Below, piece after piece: positions 28,282 through 38,888 of a stretch of 64,000 bases of DNA. The first letter of the stretch is position 1, and every line of letters begins with the position of its first letter. The DNA is from Gillisella taibaishanensis (GTDB lineage Bacteria > Pseudomonadota > Alphaproteobacteria > Rhizobiales > Rhizobiaceae): NCBI RefSeq assembly GCF_001938985.1, contig NZ_MKIN01000019.1:186001-250000 (forward strand). Direction: 5' to 3'. The notes under the pieces were generated by a model. The model had not been told where the DNA came from. It ran no database searches and worked only from the letters and a program-made list of their open reading frames with translations. A program made the position numbers and the translations under genes.

Positions 28282-28284
28282 CCG

Positions 28285-29352
28285 TTATAACTGTTCCGAG
28301 GCGGGTCCAAGACGAGCGATGGCCTCAATCAATTGCAGCCCTGTCCGGGTTGCGGCCCCTGTCGCCACGACCAGTTGCGGTAGCAGTAACCATTCCAGCG
28401 CCCAGGCAGCACCAGAACGCTCCTGTTCATGCACCAGGCTCTGATGCAGGCCAGACACCTGCACGGCATTGAAGCGGGCAATCGTAACCAGCGTTTCGGC
28501 GCCGACCGGATTCTGCTTGTGCGGCATGGCGGAGGAGCCGCCGCCGCCGGTCAGCTGAATTTCCTTGCCCATTTCGGCCAAAAGCGCAACGTCCTGGCCG
28601 AATTTGCCGAGAGCGCCGGAGATCAGCGACAAAAGATCGGCAAAGGCGACGATCCGGTCGCGTTGGCTATGCCATTGCGGTGCATCGGCAAGGCCGAGAA
28701 TGTGTGCCAGGCTGGCGCGCACGGCCGGACCCTTGTCACCAAGCTTTTCCAGAGTACCAGCCGCACCGCCGAATTGAACTGCAAAGCCATCTGCCAACAG
28801 CAGCCGCAGCCGGTCATGCGACCGGGCAAGCGGCCCGGCCCAGGCGGCGATCCGGTCTGAGACGGTTATGGGAATTGCGGCCTGCATACGGGTGTGACCC
28901 ATCAAAGGTTTTTTGCCGAAAGCGGTATCAAGTCGCGCAAAGGCAGTGGCCAACGCCGCAAGCCGTTTTTCCAAGAGCTGGGCCGCAGCCTTCAGCCGCA
29001 GAACCAGGCTGGTGTCGATCACGTCCTGGCTGGTGGCGCCGAAATGAAGTTTGGCTTGCCCGGCCCCACCGACAGCTGCCCGCATCTGCTTTACCAGGTC
29101 GGGAATGACCACGCCGTCGCGCGCCGTGGCCGTTTTCAAGGCGTCGAGGTCGGGCGTGAATGTCGCGAGCCCGGCCTCGATTGCCTCGGCATCGCCATGC
29201 TCGATCACCCCATGCTCTGCCTGCGCCTTTGCCAATGCCGCTTCGAAGGCGAGCATGGCATCGATATCAGCTTTGGCCGTAAACAAAGCGGCAAAAGCCT
29301 CGTCGCCGAACAGGCCGGAGAGATAAGGGTGGTCGAAGGAGGATGTGCTCAT
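28285..29352 (-). CDS. pcaB: 3-carboxy-cis,cis-muconate cycloisomerase
   Basis: This 355-aa member of the fumarase/aspartase superfamily has the signature loop GGSSAMPHKQNPVGAE and upstream motifs GHTRMQAAIPITVSDR and FGATSQDVIDTS. It lactonises beta-carboxymuconate to gamma-carboxymuconolactone in the protocatechuate pathway. At 355 aa it is shorter than the roughly 450-aa Pseudomonas enzyme, as is usual in rhizobia, lacking much of the C-terminal domain. Last gene of pcaDCHGB, 9 bp after pcaG. Confidence 0.94.
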   Translation of the reverse strand: MSTSSFDHPYLSGLFGDEAFAALFTAKADIDAMLAFEAALAKAQAEHGVIEHGDAEAIEAGLATFTPDLDALKTATARDGVVIPDLVKQMRAAVGGAGQAKLHFGATSQDVIDTSLVLRLKAAAQLLEKRLAALATAFARLDTAFGKKPLMGHTRMQAAIPITVSDRIAAWAGPLARSHDRLRLLLADGFAVQFGGAAGTLEKLGDKGPAVRASLAHILGLADAPQWHSQRDRIVAFADLLSLISGALGKFGQDVALLAEMGKEIQLTGGGGSSAMPHKQNPVGAETLVTIARFNAVQVSGLHQSLVHEQERSGAAWALEWLLLPQLVVATGAATRTGLQLIEAIARLGPASEQL

Positions 29353-29361
29353 GACTGCCGA

Positions 29362-29979
29362 TCAGATGTCGAAGAAGACGGTTTCGTTTTCGCCCTGCAG
29401 GCGGATATCGAAGACGTAATCGTCTCCCTGTCGGTTGGCAATCAAGGTCGGTATCCGCACCTTGTGCTCGATGCGGGCCAGAACCGGATCGGCGGCATTT
29501 GCGTCCTCTTCGTCAGGAAAATACATCCGTGTCTGCAGACCGATATTGATACCGCGGGCCACCACCCAGAAGGTGATATGCGGCGCCATCCACCTGGTGC
29601 CATCGAAAGGCACCTTGCCGGGCTTGATCGTGTGGAACACGAATTCGCCGGTGGCCATGTCGCCTGGGCAACGGGCCCAGCCGAGGAAGTTGGGATCGGC
29701 TTTTCCGCGCGTTTCGGACGGGCTATTGTAGAATCCGTCGGTGTCGGCCTGCCAGATTTCGACGAGCCCGTCCTTCAGCGTATTTCCACCCCCGTCATAG
29801 ACGTGGCCGCGAATGGTGATGCGCTCACCCCGCGTCTTATCATTATAGAGGGGGCCGGAGCCGAGATCCTGATCAAAGATCCCTTCGATGCCGACGAAAT
29901 TAGGCGTGCAGCCAATGTGCACATACGGGCCTGCCGTTTGCGAGGCGGATTCCTTGAGATAACCGAGCGGCTGTACCAT
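29362..29979 (-). CDS. pcaG: Protocatechuate 3,4-dioxygenase alpha subunit
   Basis: This 205-aa intradiol dioxygenase subunit has the family core motifs GPYVHIG, GHVYDGGGNTLKDGLVEIWQ and APHITFWVVARGIN. The alpha subunit lacks iron ligands but forms the active-site pocket with PcaH. The ATG at 29979 is preceded by GGAGGG and lies one base after the pcaH stop; the frame is open 19 codons further upstream within pcaH. Ring cleavage of protocatechuate gives beta-carboxymuconate. Confidence 0.94.
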   Translation of the reverse strand: MVQPLGYLKESASQTAGPYVHIGCTPNFVGIEGIFDQDLGSGPLYNDKTRGERITIRGHVYDGGGNTLKDGLVEIWQADTDGFYNSPSETRGKADPNFLGWARCPGDMATGEFVFHTIKPGKVPFDGTRWMAPHITFWVVARGINIGLQTRMYFPDEEDANAADPVLARIEHKVRIPTLIANRQGDDYVFDIRLQGENETVFFDI

Positions 29980-29980
29980 G

Positions 29981-30769
<789 letters not shown>

Positions 30770-31174
30770 TCAGGCTTTCTCGGCATCCATTTCCGCAAAG
30801 ACGCCCTTCGCGACTTTGAAAGCGTGGTTGGCGGCCGGCACGCCGGCATAGATGGCGACATGCATCAGTGCTTCGCGAATATCCTCGCGGCTGGCACCGG
30901 TATTGGCAGTGGCGCGAATATGCATCGCCACTTCCTCGTGGTGACCGAGGGCGGCCAGCAGCGCGATGGTAACCATCGACCGCTCGCGCTTGGTCCAGTG
31001 ATCGCCCGACCAGACCGTGCCCCAGGCGGACTCGGTGATCAGCGTCTGGAACGGCTGATCGAAAGGCGTTGCCGCGGACGAGGCCCGGTTGACATGGGCA
31101 TCACCCAGCACCGACCGCCTGGTCTTCATGCCGCGGCCATAGGCCTCGGACGGCGTTTCCGTCTTGTCAGTCAT
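30770..31174 (-). CDS. pcaC: 4-carboxymuconolactone decarboxylase
   Basis: This 134-aa enzyme of the CMD/AhpD-like family has the motifs SERSMVTIALLAALG-type helix (here RERSMVTIALLAALGHHEE), HIRATANTGASREDIREALMH and the VYAGVPAANHA-type segment (IYAGVPAANHAFKVAKGV). It decarboxylates gamma-carboxymuconolactone to 3-oxoadipate enol-lactone. GGAGACATC precedes the ATG at 31174. Separate from, not fused to, PcaD. Confidence 0.94.
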   Translation of the reverse strand: MTDKTETPSEAYGRGMKTRRSVLGDAHVNRASSAATPFDQPFQTLITESAWGTVWSGDHWTKRERSMVTIALLAALGHHEEVAMHIRATANTGASREDIREALMHVAIYAGVPAANHAFKVAKGVFAEMDAEKA

Positions 31175-31228
31175 GTCTTGATGTCTCCGCAAAATATGTC
31201 GATTGAAGGCCGGGGGCCAAAATGAACG

Positions 31229-32020
31229 TCAGGCCGACTCCGCCAGGAAGGGGCGCAATGCCGCCACATAGGCGTCCGGCTGTTCAAGGCAGGGAATGTG
31301 GCCGGCTCCCTCCACGACAGCAAAACGGCCCCCGGGTATGAGGTCCGCCAGCGACTGCACGAGCGCAGGTGGCGTCGAGCCATCCTGATCGCCCACGATG
31401 CATAGTGTTGGAACTGCGATAGCGGGTGCCTGGGCGGTAAAATCCGCATCACGAAGCGCCGCACAGGTACCGGAATAGCCTTCCGCCGATTGTCGCAGCA
31501 ACATGGTGCAGCAGCCCGCATAGAGGGAGTTGCTCTCGACCCGAAATGGGGGTGTGAACCAGCGCTCCATGATCGGTTCCAGCAGTGCGGCGATACCGCC
31601 CTTGCGGATTGCGTCTATACGGCTATTCCACATCTCCGGCGTGCCGATCTTGTGGGCAGTATTGCTCAGGATCAGCGCCCGCACCAGGTCAGGCCGGCTT
31701 GCATAGAGGCCTTGCGCGATCATGCCGCCAACGGAGAGGCCGCAGACGATCACCTGCTTCAGCGCCAGATGGTCGAGCAAGGCCGCCATGTCCTTGACGT
31801 GGTCATCCATCGTATAGGGCGCAGATGCGAGATCGGACAGACCGTGCCCGCGTTTGTCATGTAGCACGAAGGCGAAACGGTCCTGAAGACGCTCGATTAC
31901 CTCGTCCCAGATGCGAAAATCCGTGCCGAGCGAATTGGCAAAGGCTATTACCGGCTTTCCGGTCTCAAGTCCGTGGGTGCGGTAGTGGATAACCGCATCC
32001 GCGGTCTTCAAAAATTTCAT
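31229..32020 (-). CDS. pcaD: 3-oxoadipate enol-lactonase
   Basis: This 263-aa alpha/beta hydrolase has an oxyanion region (FANSLGTDFRIWDEV), a nucleophile elbow with Ser (VCGLSVGGMIAQGL), an acidic residue in VGDQDGSTPP and a His in EGAGHIPCLEQPD. It hydrolyses the enol-lactone to 3-oxoadipate. AGGAGGAAAGATTC precedes the ATG. First gene of pcaDCHGB, read away from pcaQ across a 92-bp gap that holds the PcaQ palindrome. Confidence 0.95.
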   Translation of the reverse strand: MKFLKTADAVIHYRTHGLETGKPVIAFANSLGTDFRIWDEVIERLQDRFAFVLHDKRGHGLSDLASAPYTMDDHVKDMAALLDHLALKQVIVCGLSVGGMIAQGLYASRPDLVRALILSNTAHKIGTPEMWNSRIDAIRKGGIAALLEPIMERWFTPPFRVESNSLYAGCCTMLLRQSAEGYSGTCAALRDADFTAQAPAIAVPTLCIVGDQDGSTPPALVQSLADLIPGGRFAVVEGAGHIPCLEQPDAYVAALRPFLAESA

Positions 32021-32090
32021 GAATCTTTCCTCCTGCGATAATCTTGTCCGAGCGATAATGCTAAGTAAAATGACTTTTTTGCCGAAAACG

Positions 32091-32106
32091 ATAACCTAGA
32101 GGTTAT
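32091..32106. promoter_or_regulatory. PcaQ binding site
   Basis: ATAACCTAGAGGTTAT is a perfect 16-bp palindrome in the pcaD-pcaQ gap. It matches the ATAACC-N4-GGTT core published for PcaQ in Sinorhizobium and Agrobacterium. It lies 71 bp upstream of pcaD and 7 bp upstream of pcaQ, so it could activate the operon and limit pcaQ itself. Confidence 0.85.
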
Positions 32107-32112
32107 GGGAAG

Positions 32113-33042
32113 ATGATAGATCATCGGATCAAATTTCGCCATCTCCAAGCTTTCGTGGAGGTCGCACGGCAGAAAAGCGTTATCAAGGCCGCCGAAATCC
32201 TGCATGTCAGCCAGCCGGCCGTAACCAAGACGATACGCGAACTCGAGGAGGTCTTGAGCGTAGGCCTGATCGAGCGCGACGGCCGAGGCATTCGCATCAC
32301 CCGCTACGGCGAGGTGTTCCTGCGCCATGCCGGCGCAACGCTCGCGGCACTGAACCACGCAGTTGATTCAGTATCGCAGGAGGCCATTCGGTCCGGTCCA
32401 CCGGTCCGCGTCGGGGCTTTGCCGACAGTCTCAACCCGTATCATGCCCGTCGCAATGAAGACGTTTCTGTTGGAAAACACCGGCAGCCCGGTAAAGATCG
32501 TAACCGGCGACAATGCGGTTCTCTTGGAGCAATTGCGTCTTGGCGAACTGGACCTTGTCCTAGGAAGGTTGGCAGCACCGGAGAAGATGGCGGGATTTTC
32601 ATTTGAGCATCTCTATTCCGAGCAGGTCGTGTTCACTGTCCGGGTGGGCCATCCGCTGCTATCGGGCGAGAAGCTGGTGGAGCGCATGCGCGAATTTCCG
32701 GTCCTCATGCCAACACACAATTCCATCATACGGCCGCTGGTCGATCATTTCCTGATCGCGAATGGCATCCCGGCCTTCCCCAACCAGATTGAAACGATTT
32801 CAGACGCATTCGGTCGGGCATTTGCAAAGATAAGTGATGCGATTTGGGTGATTTCGGAGGGGGTGGTTGCCGGCGACATTGGTGAGGGAACGCTGGCTGC
32901 GCTACCGATCGATTGTTCGGCGACACGCGGTCCAGTGGGGCTAACACAAAGAACCGATGCCATCGCCTCGCTGCCGCAATCGCTTCTGATGCAAGCGATC
33001 CGTAATGCGGCAGCGAAGGCGACGGTCCCGGGAGGAACCTAA
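32113..33042 (+). CDS. pcaQ: LysR-type activator of the pca operon
   Basis: This 309-aa LysR regulator has an N-terminal helix-turn-helix (KSVIKAAEILHVSQPAVTKTIRELE) and a C-terminal effector domain (VRVGALPTVSTRIMPVAMKTF). Position, divergent from pcaD with the known palindrome between, identifies it as PcaQ, which activates pcaDCHGB with beta-carboxymuconate or its lactone as inducer. Its own start is only a few bases after the palindrome. Confidence 0.93.
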   Translation: MIDHRIKFRHLQAFVEVARQKSVIKAAEILHVSQPAVTKTIRELEEVLSVGLIERDGRGIRITRYGEVFLRHAGATLAALNHAVDSVSQEAIRSGPPVRVGALPTVSTRIMPVAMKTFLLENTGSPVKIVTGDNAVLLEQLRLGELDLVLGRLAAPEKMAGFSFEHLYSEQVVFTVRVGHPLLSGEKLVERMREFPVLMPTHNSIIRPLVDHFLIANGIPAFPNQIETISDAFGRAFAKISDAIWVISEGVVAGDIGEGTLAALPIDCSATRGPVGLTQRTDAIASLPQSLLMQAIRNAAAKATVPGGT

Positions 33043-33055
33043 GACGTGAGCATGT

Positions 33056-34312
<1,257 letters not shown>

Positions 34313-34344
34313 CTATCCGACCATCACTTGGAGGCAAGGGTCGC

Positions 34345-35271
34345 ATGAGTTCAATACCGGTCTACCGTCTCTACGGTGAAAAAAATCCCGGATCAGGTGA
34401 GTTCTGGTTGCATTGCGAGACGCTCTTTTCACGCAGCAGCCTGCATCGCTTCGAGATCGACCTGCACTTCCATGAGAATTTCCTGCAAATTCTTTACATC
34501 ACAGAGGGACAGGGCGATGCGATGCTGAATGGGCGCTCTTTCAGTATAACCCCGCCTTCAATCGTCGTCGTTCCCGCTGGCTTCGTGCATGGCTTCCGCT
34601 TTTCGCGCACCATTAAGGGTATGATTGCCACTGTGCTGCCTGCGGCTTTGCCGCTTGCGGCTCGCGCTGGGCTGAAGCAGGCCTTTCCCCTGCCCTTGAT
34701 GATGCCAGTCGGAGACAAAAACGATGATCGCGAAATTGCTGCAGTGATGGAGCGGATTGCCGAGGAATATGCGGGCACGCAGCCAGACCGCAATGCCTTG
34801 CTCGAAGCCTATCTAGCAACCATTGCCCTGCTTTTGTCGCGCCGCGCCAGCGCGAATTCACCCCCTGCCAAACCGGTTGCAGTGGCGGAAGACCGGCGGA
34901 TGGAAAAGCTGTTGGCATTGATCGCTGCACATTTTCGCGATCACCAGACGGCAAGCTTCTATGCCCGGGAGATGGGCCTCTCCGCGACCCATCTCAACCG
35001 GATTATTAAGGCTGGAACGGGCCTTAGCTTGCAGCATGTGATCGCAAAAAAGCAGTTGGAAACCGCGCAGCAGGAACTGATCTTCAGCCACAGCAGCATA
35101 CAGGCGATCGCGCTCAATCTCGGCTTTGCCGATCCTGCCTATTTTACGCGGTTCTTTACCCGCCAGACCGGCCTTACACCAAAAGCGTGGCGAGTTGCCG
35201 AACGGCGCAAGCTGCAGGACCTCAATGAACGGTCGCAGGCCGAAGTCAGCGCAGCAGGGGTCTCAGAATAG
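34345..35271 (+). CDS. pobR: AraC-family regulator PobR
   Basis: The 308-aa protein has an N-terminal cupin-like sensor (LHFHENFLQILYITEGQGDAML) and a C-terminal AraC/XylS double helix-turn-helix (SFYAREMGLSATHLNRIIKA and IQAIALNLGFADPAYFTRFF). Lying divergent from pobA, it is the expected 4-hydroxybenzoate-responsive activator; rhizobial PobR is AraC-type, unlike the IclR-type PobR of Acinetobacter. TTGGAGGCAAGGGTCGC precedes the ATG. Its last 26 bp overlap the convergent pcaR gene. Confidence 0.9.
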   Translation: MSSIPVYRLYGEKNPGSGEFWLHCETLFSRSSLHRFEIDLHFHENFLQILYITEGQGDAMLNGRSFSITPPSIVVVPAGFVHGFRFSRTIKGMIATVLPAALPLAARAGLKQAFPLPLMMPVGDKNDDREIAAVMERIAEEYAGTQPDRNALLEAYLATIALLLSRRASANSPPAKPVAVAEDRRMEKLLALIAAHFRDHQTASFYAREMGLSATHLNRIIKAGTGLSLQHVIAKKQLETAQQELIFSHSSIQAIALNLGFADPAYFTRFFTRQTGLTPKAWRVAERRKLQDLNERSQAEVSAAGVSE

Positions 35272-36001
35272 ACTGGGTTTCCGTTAGAGCCGGCAGGAAA
35301 CGGGCAGCCATGTCCGTGGCTGAAATCTGGCCTGCCGGGGCCCCGATGTTGATCGCCGCGACCAATCGTCCCCGGCTGTCTTTGACCGGCACTGCGATCG
35401 AACAAAGACCGACTTCCAATTCCTGATCGATGATGGCGTAACCGGATGTGCGGACCTTTGCAATTTCCGCAAGAAGGTCTTTGGGATCGGTCAGGGTAAA
35501 GGCAGTATTTGCTTTCAGGGGAGAGGCGGCAAGGGCATCGCGAACCTCGTCGTCAGTCAACCCGGCGAGCAGCACGCGGCCCATAGATGCGCAATATGCG
35601 GGCAGCCGGCTTCCGGGCATGAGATTGATCGACATTACCCGGCGCTGCGACGCGCGGGCGATATAGACAACCTCCGTCCCATCCAGCACTGAAGCGGACG
35701 CGCTTTGCCCGACCTTTTCACTCAATCGGTCTAGATGCGGCTGCAGAATGGCCGGTAGCGGCGTTGCGGATAGCCAGGCGTGTCCGAGCCGGAGGATCTT
35801 CGGCGTCAGCGCGAAGAATTTTCCGTCGTAATCAGCGTAGCCAAGTTCAGACAGCGTCAACAGACAGCGGCGGGCCGTGGCGCGGTCGAGTCCGGTACGG
35901 TTGGCTGCCTCAGCAATTGACAAGCGAGGGGCCTCTTCATCGAACGCTTCGATGATTTTAAGGCCTTTGGCAAAGCCGCCCATTCTGTCTGTTTCGCGCA
36001 T
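35246..36001 (-). CDS. pcaR: IclR-family regulator PcaR
   Basis: The 251-aa protein has an N-terminal winged helix (LSIAEAANRTGLDRATARRCL) and a C-terminal IclR effector domain (VVYIARASQRRVMSINLMPG, SMGRVLLAGLTDDEV, GYAIIDQELEVGLCSIAVPV). It is divergent from pcaIJF, the genes it is known to control with 3-oxoadipate as effector. The ATG at 36001 follows GGGGAGACGTCG. The 3' end overlaps pobR by 26 bp on the other strand. Confidence 0.92.
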   Translation of the reverse strand: MRETDRMGGFAKGLKIIEAFDEEAPRLSIAEAANRTGLDRATARRCLLTLSELGYADYDGKFFALTPKILRLGHAWLSATPLPAILQPHLDRLSEKVGQSASASVLDGTEVVYIARASQRRVMSINLMPGSRLPAYCASMGRVLLAGLTDDEVRDALAASPLKANTAFTLTDPKDLLAEIAKVRTSGYAIIDQELEVGLCSIAVPVKDSRGRLVAAINIGAPAGQISATDMAARFLPALTETQSILRPLLR

Positions 36002-36028
36002 CGACGTCTCCCCTTGCTTTGTCAGGTT

Positions 36029-36043
36029 GTGCGATAATCGAAC
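36029..36043. promoter_or_regulatory. Candidate PcaR operator
   Basis: GTGCGATAATCGAAC is an imperfect dyad. Its reverse complement, as I recall the literature, differs at one base from the 15-bp PcaR site of Pseudomonas putida (GTTCGATAATCGCAC). It lies 27 bp upstream of pcaR and about 114 bp upstream of pcaI, between the divergent genes. Confidence 0.65.
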
Positions 36044-36156
36044 AAAAGTCAAATAACGCACAAAATGATTGCAGGACATCAATGACGAGCCTATCTTTTT
36101 GCCTGGAGGCGGACCGGACAGACATGTCCGAACGCAGTGATGAACGGGAGTTCCCC

Positions 36157-36864
36157 ATGGACAAGAGAATTGCCAGCGCGGCAGAGGCCGTTGCAGGCAT
36201 AGACGACGGCGCCATCGTGATGATCGGCGGCTTCGGCGGCTCCGGCGCGCCGATTGAGCTCATTCACGCCCTGATCGATAAGGGGCCGAAGAATCTGACC
36301 GTGATCAACAACAATGCCGGCAATGGCCGGATCGGCATCGCCGCGATGATCGATGCGGGCCTTGTGAAGAAGATGATTTGCTCCTTCCCGCGCTCTTCCG
36401 ATGCCCGTGCCTTCAATGACCGGTATCTGGCTGGCGAGATTGAGCTGGAGCTAGTGCCGCAAGGCACGCTGGCCGAGCGGATCCGCGCCGGTGGCGCCGG
36501 CATCCCCGCCTTTTACACGCCGACCGGCTATGGCACGGAACTGGCCGAAGGCAAGGTAATTGCCGAGTTCGACGGTCGTCACTATGTGCAGGAGCGTTGG
36601 CTGAAGGCGGATTTTGCGATCGTCAAGGGGCTGGTCGGCGACCTCCACGGCAACCTCACCTACAGCAAGGCCGGCCGCAACTTCAATCCGTTGATGTGTA
36701 TGGCTGCGGCCAAAACCATCGTGCAGGTCTCTAAGATCGTGCAGCCGGGCGAGATCGATCCAGAAGTCATCGTCACCCCTGGCATTTTCGTCGATGGCGT
36801 CGTCGAGATTGCCAATCCGCAACAGGAAGAAGCGCTCATTCGCGCCGGAGTGGCCTACGCATGA
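36157..36864 (+). CDS. pcaI: 3-oxoadipate CoA-transferase subunit A
   Basis: This 235-aa class I CoA-transferase alpha subunit has the glycine-rich GGFGGSGAPIELI loop for CoA and the LVPQGTLAERIRAGGAGIPAF segment. It works with PcaJ to transfer CoA from succinyl-CoA to 3-oxoadipate. The frame is open 46 codons upstream, but GGGAG six bases before the ATG at 36157 sets the start. Its stop overlaps pcaJ as ATGA. Confidence 0.94.
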   Translation: MDKRIASAAEAVAGIDDGAIVMIGGFGGSGAPIELIHALIDKGPKNLTVINNNAGNGRIGIAAMIDAGLVKKMICSFPRSSDARAFNDRYLAGEIELELVPQGTLAERIRAGGAGIPAFYTPTGYGTELAEGKVIAEFDGRHYVQERWLKADFAIVKGLVGDLHGNLTYSKAGRNFNPLMCMAAAKTIVQVSKIVQPGEIDPEVIVTPGIFVDGVVEIANPQQEEALIRAGVAYA

Positions 36865-37556
36865 CGACCTCGATCGACACCCGCGAAGACATTAAGCTCA
36901 GCAATGCCCAGATAGCCTGGCGCGCCGCGCAGGACATCGCCGATGGCGCCTACGTCAACCTCGGCATTGGCTTTCCGGAAATGGTCGCGCGCTACCAGCC
37001 GCCCGGCCGCGAAGCAATTTTCCATACTGAAAACGGCGTCCTCAACTTCGGTGAAGCCCCGCCGGCCGGCGAGGAAGACTGGGACCTGATCAATGCCGGC
37101 AAGAAGGCCGTAACATTGAAACCGGGTGCAGCTTTCTTCCACCATGCCGACAGCTTCGCCATGGTGCGTGGCGGCCATCTCGATGTGGCCATCCTCGGTG
37201 CCTACCAGGTAGCGGAAAGCGGCGATCTCGCCAATTGGCGGGTCGGCTCCAAGGGCGTTCCCGCTGTCGGCGGCGCCATGGATCTGGTGCATGGCGCAAA
37301 ACAAGTCTGCGTCATCACCGAGCATGTCACCAAGACCGGTGAGCCGAAACTGGTGGAGAAATGCACCTTCCCGCTGACGGGCGTCGGCTGCATCACCCGC
37401 GTCTATACCAGCCATGCCGTCATCGACATCGTCGACAAGAAATTCGTGCTGCGCGAAAAGCTTGCCGCTATGACGTTCGACGAATTGCAGGCGATGACTG
37501 GCGCAAAACTGCATATCGACGGCCCGGTGGCCGACCTGATCGTGCCGGCACTTTGA
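36861..37556 (+). CDS. pcaJ: 3-oxoadipate CoA-transferase subunit B
   Basis: This 231-aa beta subunit carries the catalytic glutamate in the ENG motif (FHTENGVLNFGE), the VNLGIGFPEMVARY loop and GGAMDLVHGAKQV. It overlaps pcaI by 4 bp, and pcaF follows after 10 bp. Confidence 0.95.
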   Translation: MTTSIDTREDIKLSNAQIAWRAAQDIADGAYVNLGIGFPEMVARYQPPGREAIFHTENGVLNFGEAPPAGEEDWDLINAGKKAVTLKPGAAFFHHADSFAMVRGGHLDVAILGAYQVAESGDLANWRVGSKGVPAVGGAMDLVHGAKQVCVITEHVTKTGEPKLVEKCTFPLTGVGCITRVYTSHAVIDIVDKKFVLREKLAAMTFDELQAMTGAKLHIDGPVADLIVPAL

Positions 37557-37566
37557 GGACATCACG

Positions 37567-38772
37567 ATGACTGAAGCTTTTATCTGCGACTATATCCGGA
37601 CGCCCATCGGTCGCTTCGGCGGTTCGCTTTCTTCCGTGCGGGCCGATGATCTCGGCGCCGTTCCGCTGAAAGCACTGATGGCAAAACATGCAGGCATCGA
37701 CTGGCAGGCGGTTGACGACGTCATCTATGGCTGCGCCAATCAGGCCGGCGAGGACAACCGTAACGTTGCACGCATGTCCCTGCTGCTGGCCGGGCTTCCG
37801 GTCTCCGTCACGGGCACGACGATCAACCGCCTTTGCGGCTCGGGCATGGATGCAGTTATCGCTGCCGCACGCGCCGTGAAATCGGGTGAATCCGAACTGA
37901 TGATAGCCGGCGGTGTCGAAAGCATGAGCCGGGCGCCCTTCGTGTTGCCGAAGGCGGAAAGCGCCTTTTCCCGCAATGCCGAAATCTACGATACCACCAT
38001 CGGCTGGCGCTTCGTCAATCCACTGATGAAGAAGCAATACGGTGTCGATTCGATGCCTGAGACGGGCGAGAACGTCGCTGAGGACTACAAGGTCTCCCGC
38101 GAAGACCAGGACGCTTTTGCGGTGCGGAGCCAGAACAAGGCAGCAGCAGCACAGGCAAATGGCCGGTTGGGACAGGAAATTACTCCGGTCACGATCCCAC
38201 AGCGCAAGGGCGATGCTATCGTCGTCTACAAGGATGAGCATCCGCGCGCGACGACCATTGAAACGCTCGCCAAGCTCGGCACGCCCTTCAAGAAGGAAGG
38301 CGGCACGGTAACAGCCGGCAATGCTTCTGGAGTCAATGACGGTGCTGCTGCGCTGATCATCGCTTCGGAAGCAGCGGCGAAGAAGCATGGTCTGACACCG
38401 ATCGCTCGCATTCTCGGTGGTGCCACTGCTGGCGTCCCGCCGCGGGTCATGGGCATCGGCCCGGCCCCCGCAAGTCAGAAGTTGCTCGACCGGCTCGGCC
38501 TCACCCAAGACCAGTTCGACGTCATCGAACTCAACGAAGCCTTTGCCTCCCAAGGCCTTGCGACGCTGCGCCAGCTTGGCATTGCCGACGATGATCCGCG
38601 CGTGAACCGCAACGGTGGAGCGATCGCGCTCGGACATCCGCTCGGCATGTCTGGCGCACGCATTACCGGGACTGCTGCTTTGGAACTGGCGCTGACCGGT
38701 GGCCGCTATTCATTATCGACCATGTGTATCGGCGTTGGTCAGGGCATTGCGATCGCGCTTGAGCGGGTCTGA
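37567..38772 (+). CDS. pcaF: 3-oxoadipyl-CoA thiolase
   Basis: This 401-aa thiolase has the nucleophile Cys in [11 protein letters not shown] (about residue 90), the NEAFASQGL motif, the His in [17 protein letters not shown] and the second Cys in CIGVGQGIA. It splits 3-oxoadipyl-CoA into succinyl-CoA and acetyl-CoA, the final step of the pathway. The operon ends at a long hairpin just downstream. Confidence 0.95.
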   Translation: MTEAFICDYIRTPIGRFGGSLSSVRADDLGAVPLKALMAKHAGIDWQAVDDVIYGCANQAGEDNRNVARMSLLLAGLPVSVTGTTINRLCGSGMDAVIAAARAVKSGESELMIAGGVESMSRAPFVLPKAESAFSRNAEIYDTTIGWRFVNPLMKKQYGVDSMPETGENVAEDYKVSREDQDAFAVRSQNKAAAAQANGRLGQEITPVTIPQRKGDAIVVYKDEHPRATTIETLAKLGTPFKKEGGTVTAGNASGVNDGAAALIIASEAAAKKHGLTPIARILGGATAGVPPRVMGIGPAPASQKLLDRLGLTQDQFDVIELNEAFASQGLATLRQLGIADDDPRVNRNGGAIALGHPLGMSGARITGTAALELALTGGRYSLSTMCIGVGQGIAIALERV

Positions 38773-38790
38773 TTGCGGTTTTGTTTGCCC

Positions 38791-38840
38791 CGAGAGTCTG
38801 TCAGGTTTAGATTAAACCAGACAGACTCTCGTTCTTCTTG
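38791..38840. terminator. Long terminator hairpin after pcaF
   Basis: CGAGAGTCTGTC pairs with GACAGACTCTCG, and inside it GGTTTA pairs with TAAACC around a 3-nt loop, giving an 18-bp arm broken by one A-A mismatch. TTCTTCTTG follows. It separates pcaF from the convergent peptidase gene. Confidence 0.8.
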
Positions 38841-38888
38841 TTTACATTTGTCTTTTCGAAAAATGGGCGATCAACTAGCCCTGAAACG

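Noticed and set aside
37468..38637. A 389-codon open frame opposite pcaF
   Set aside because: Antisense shadow; pcaF on the plus strand carries all thiolase motifs.
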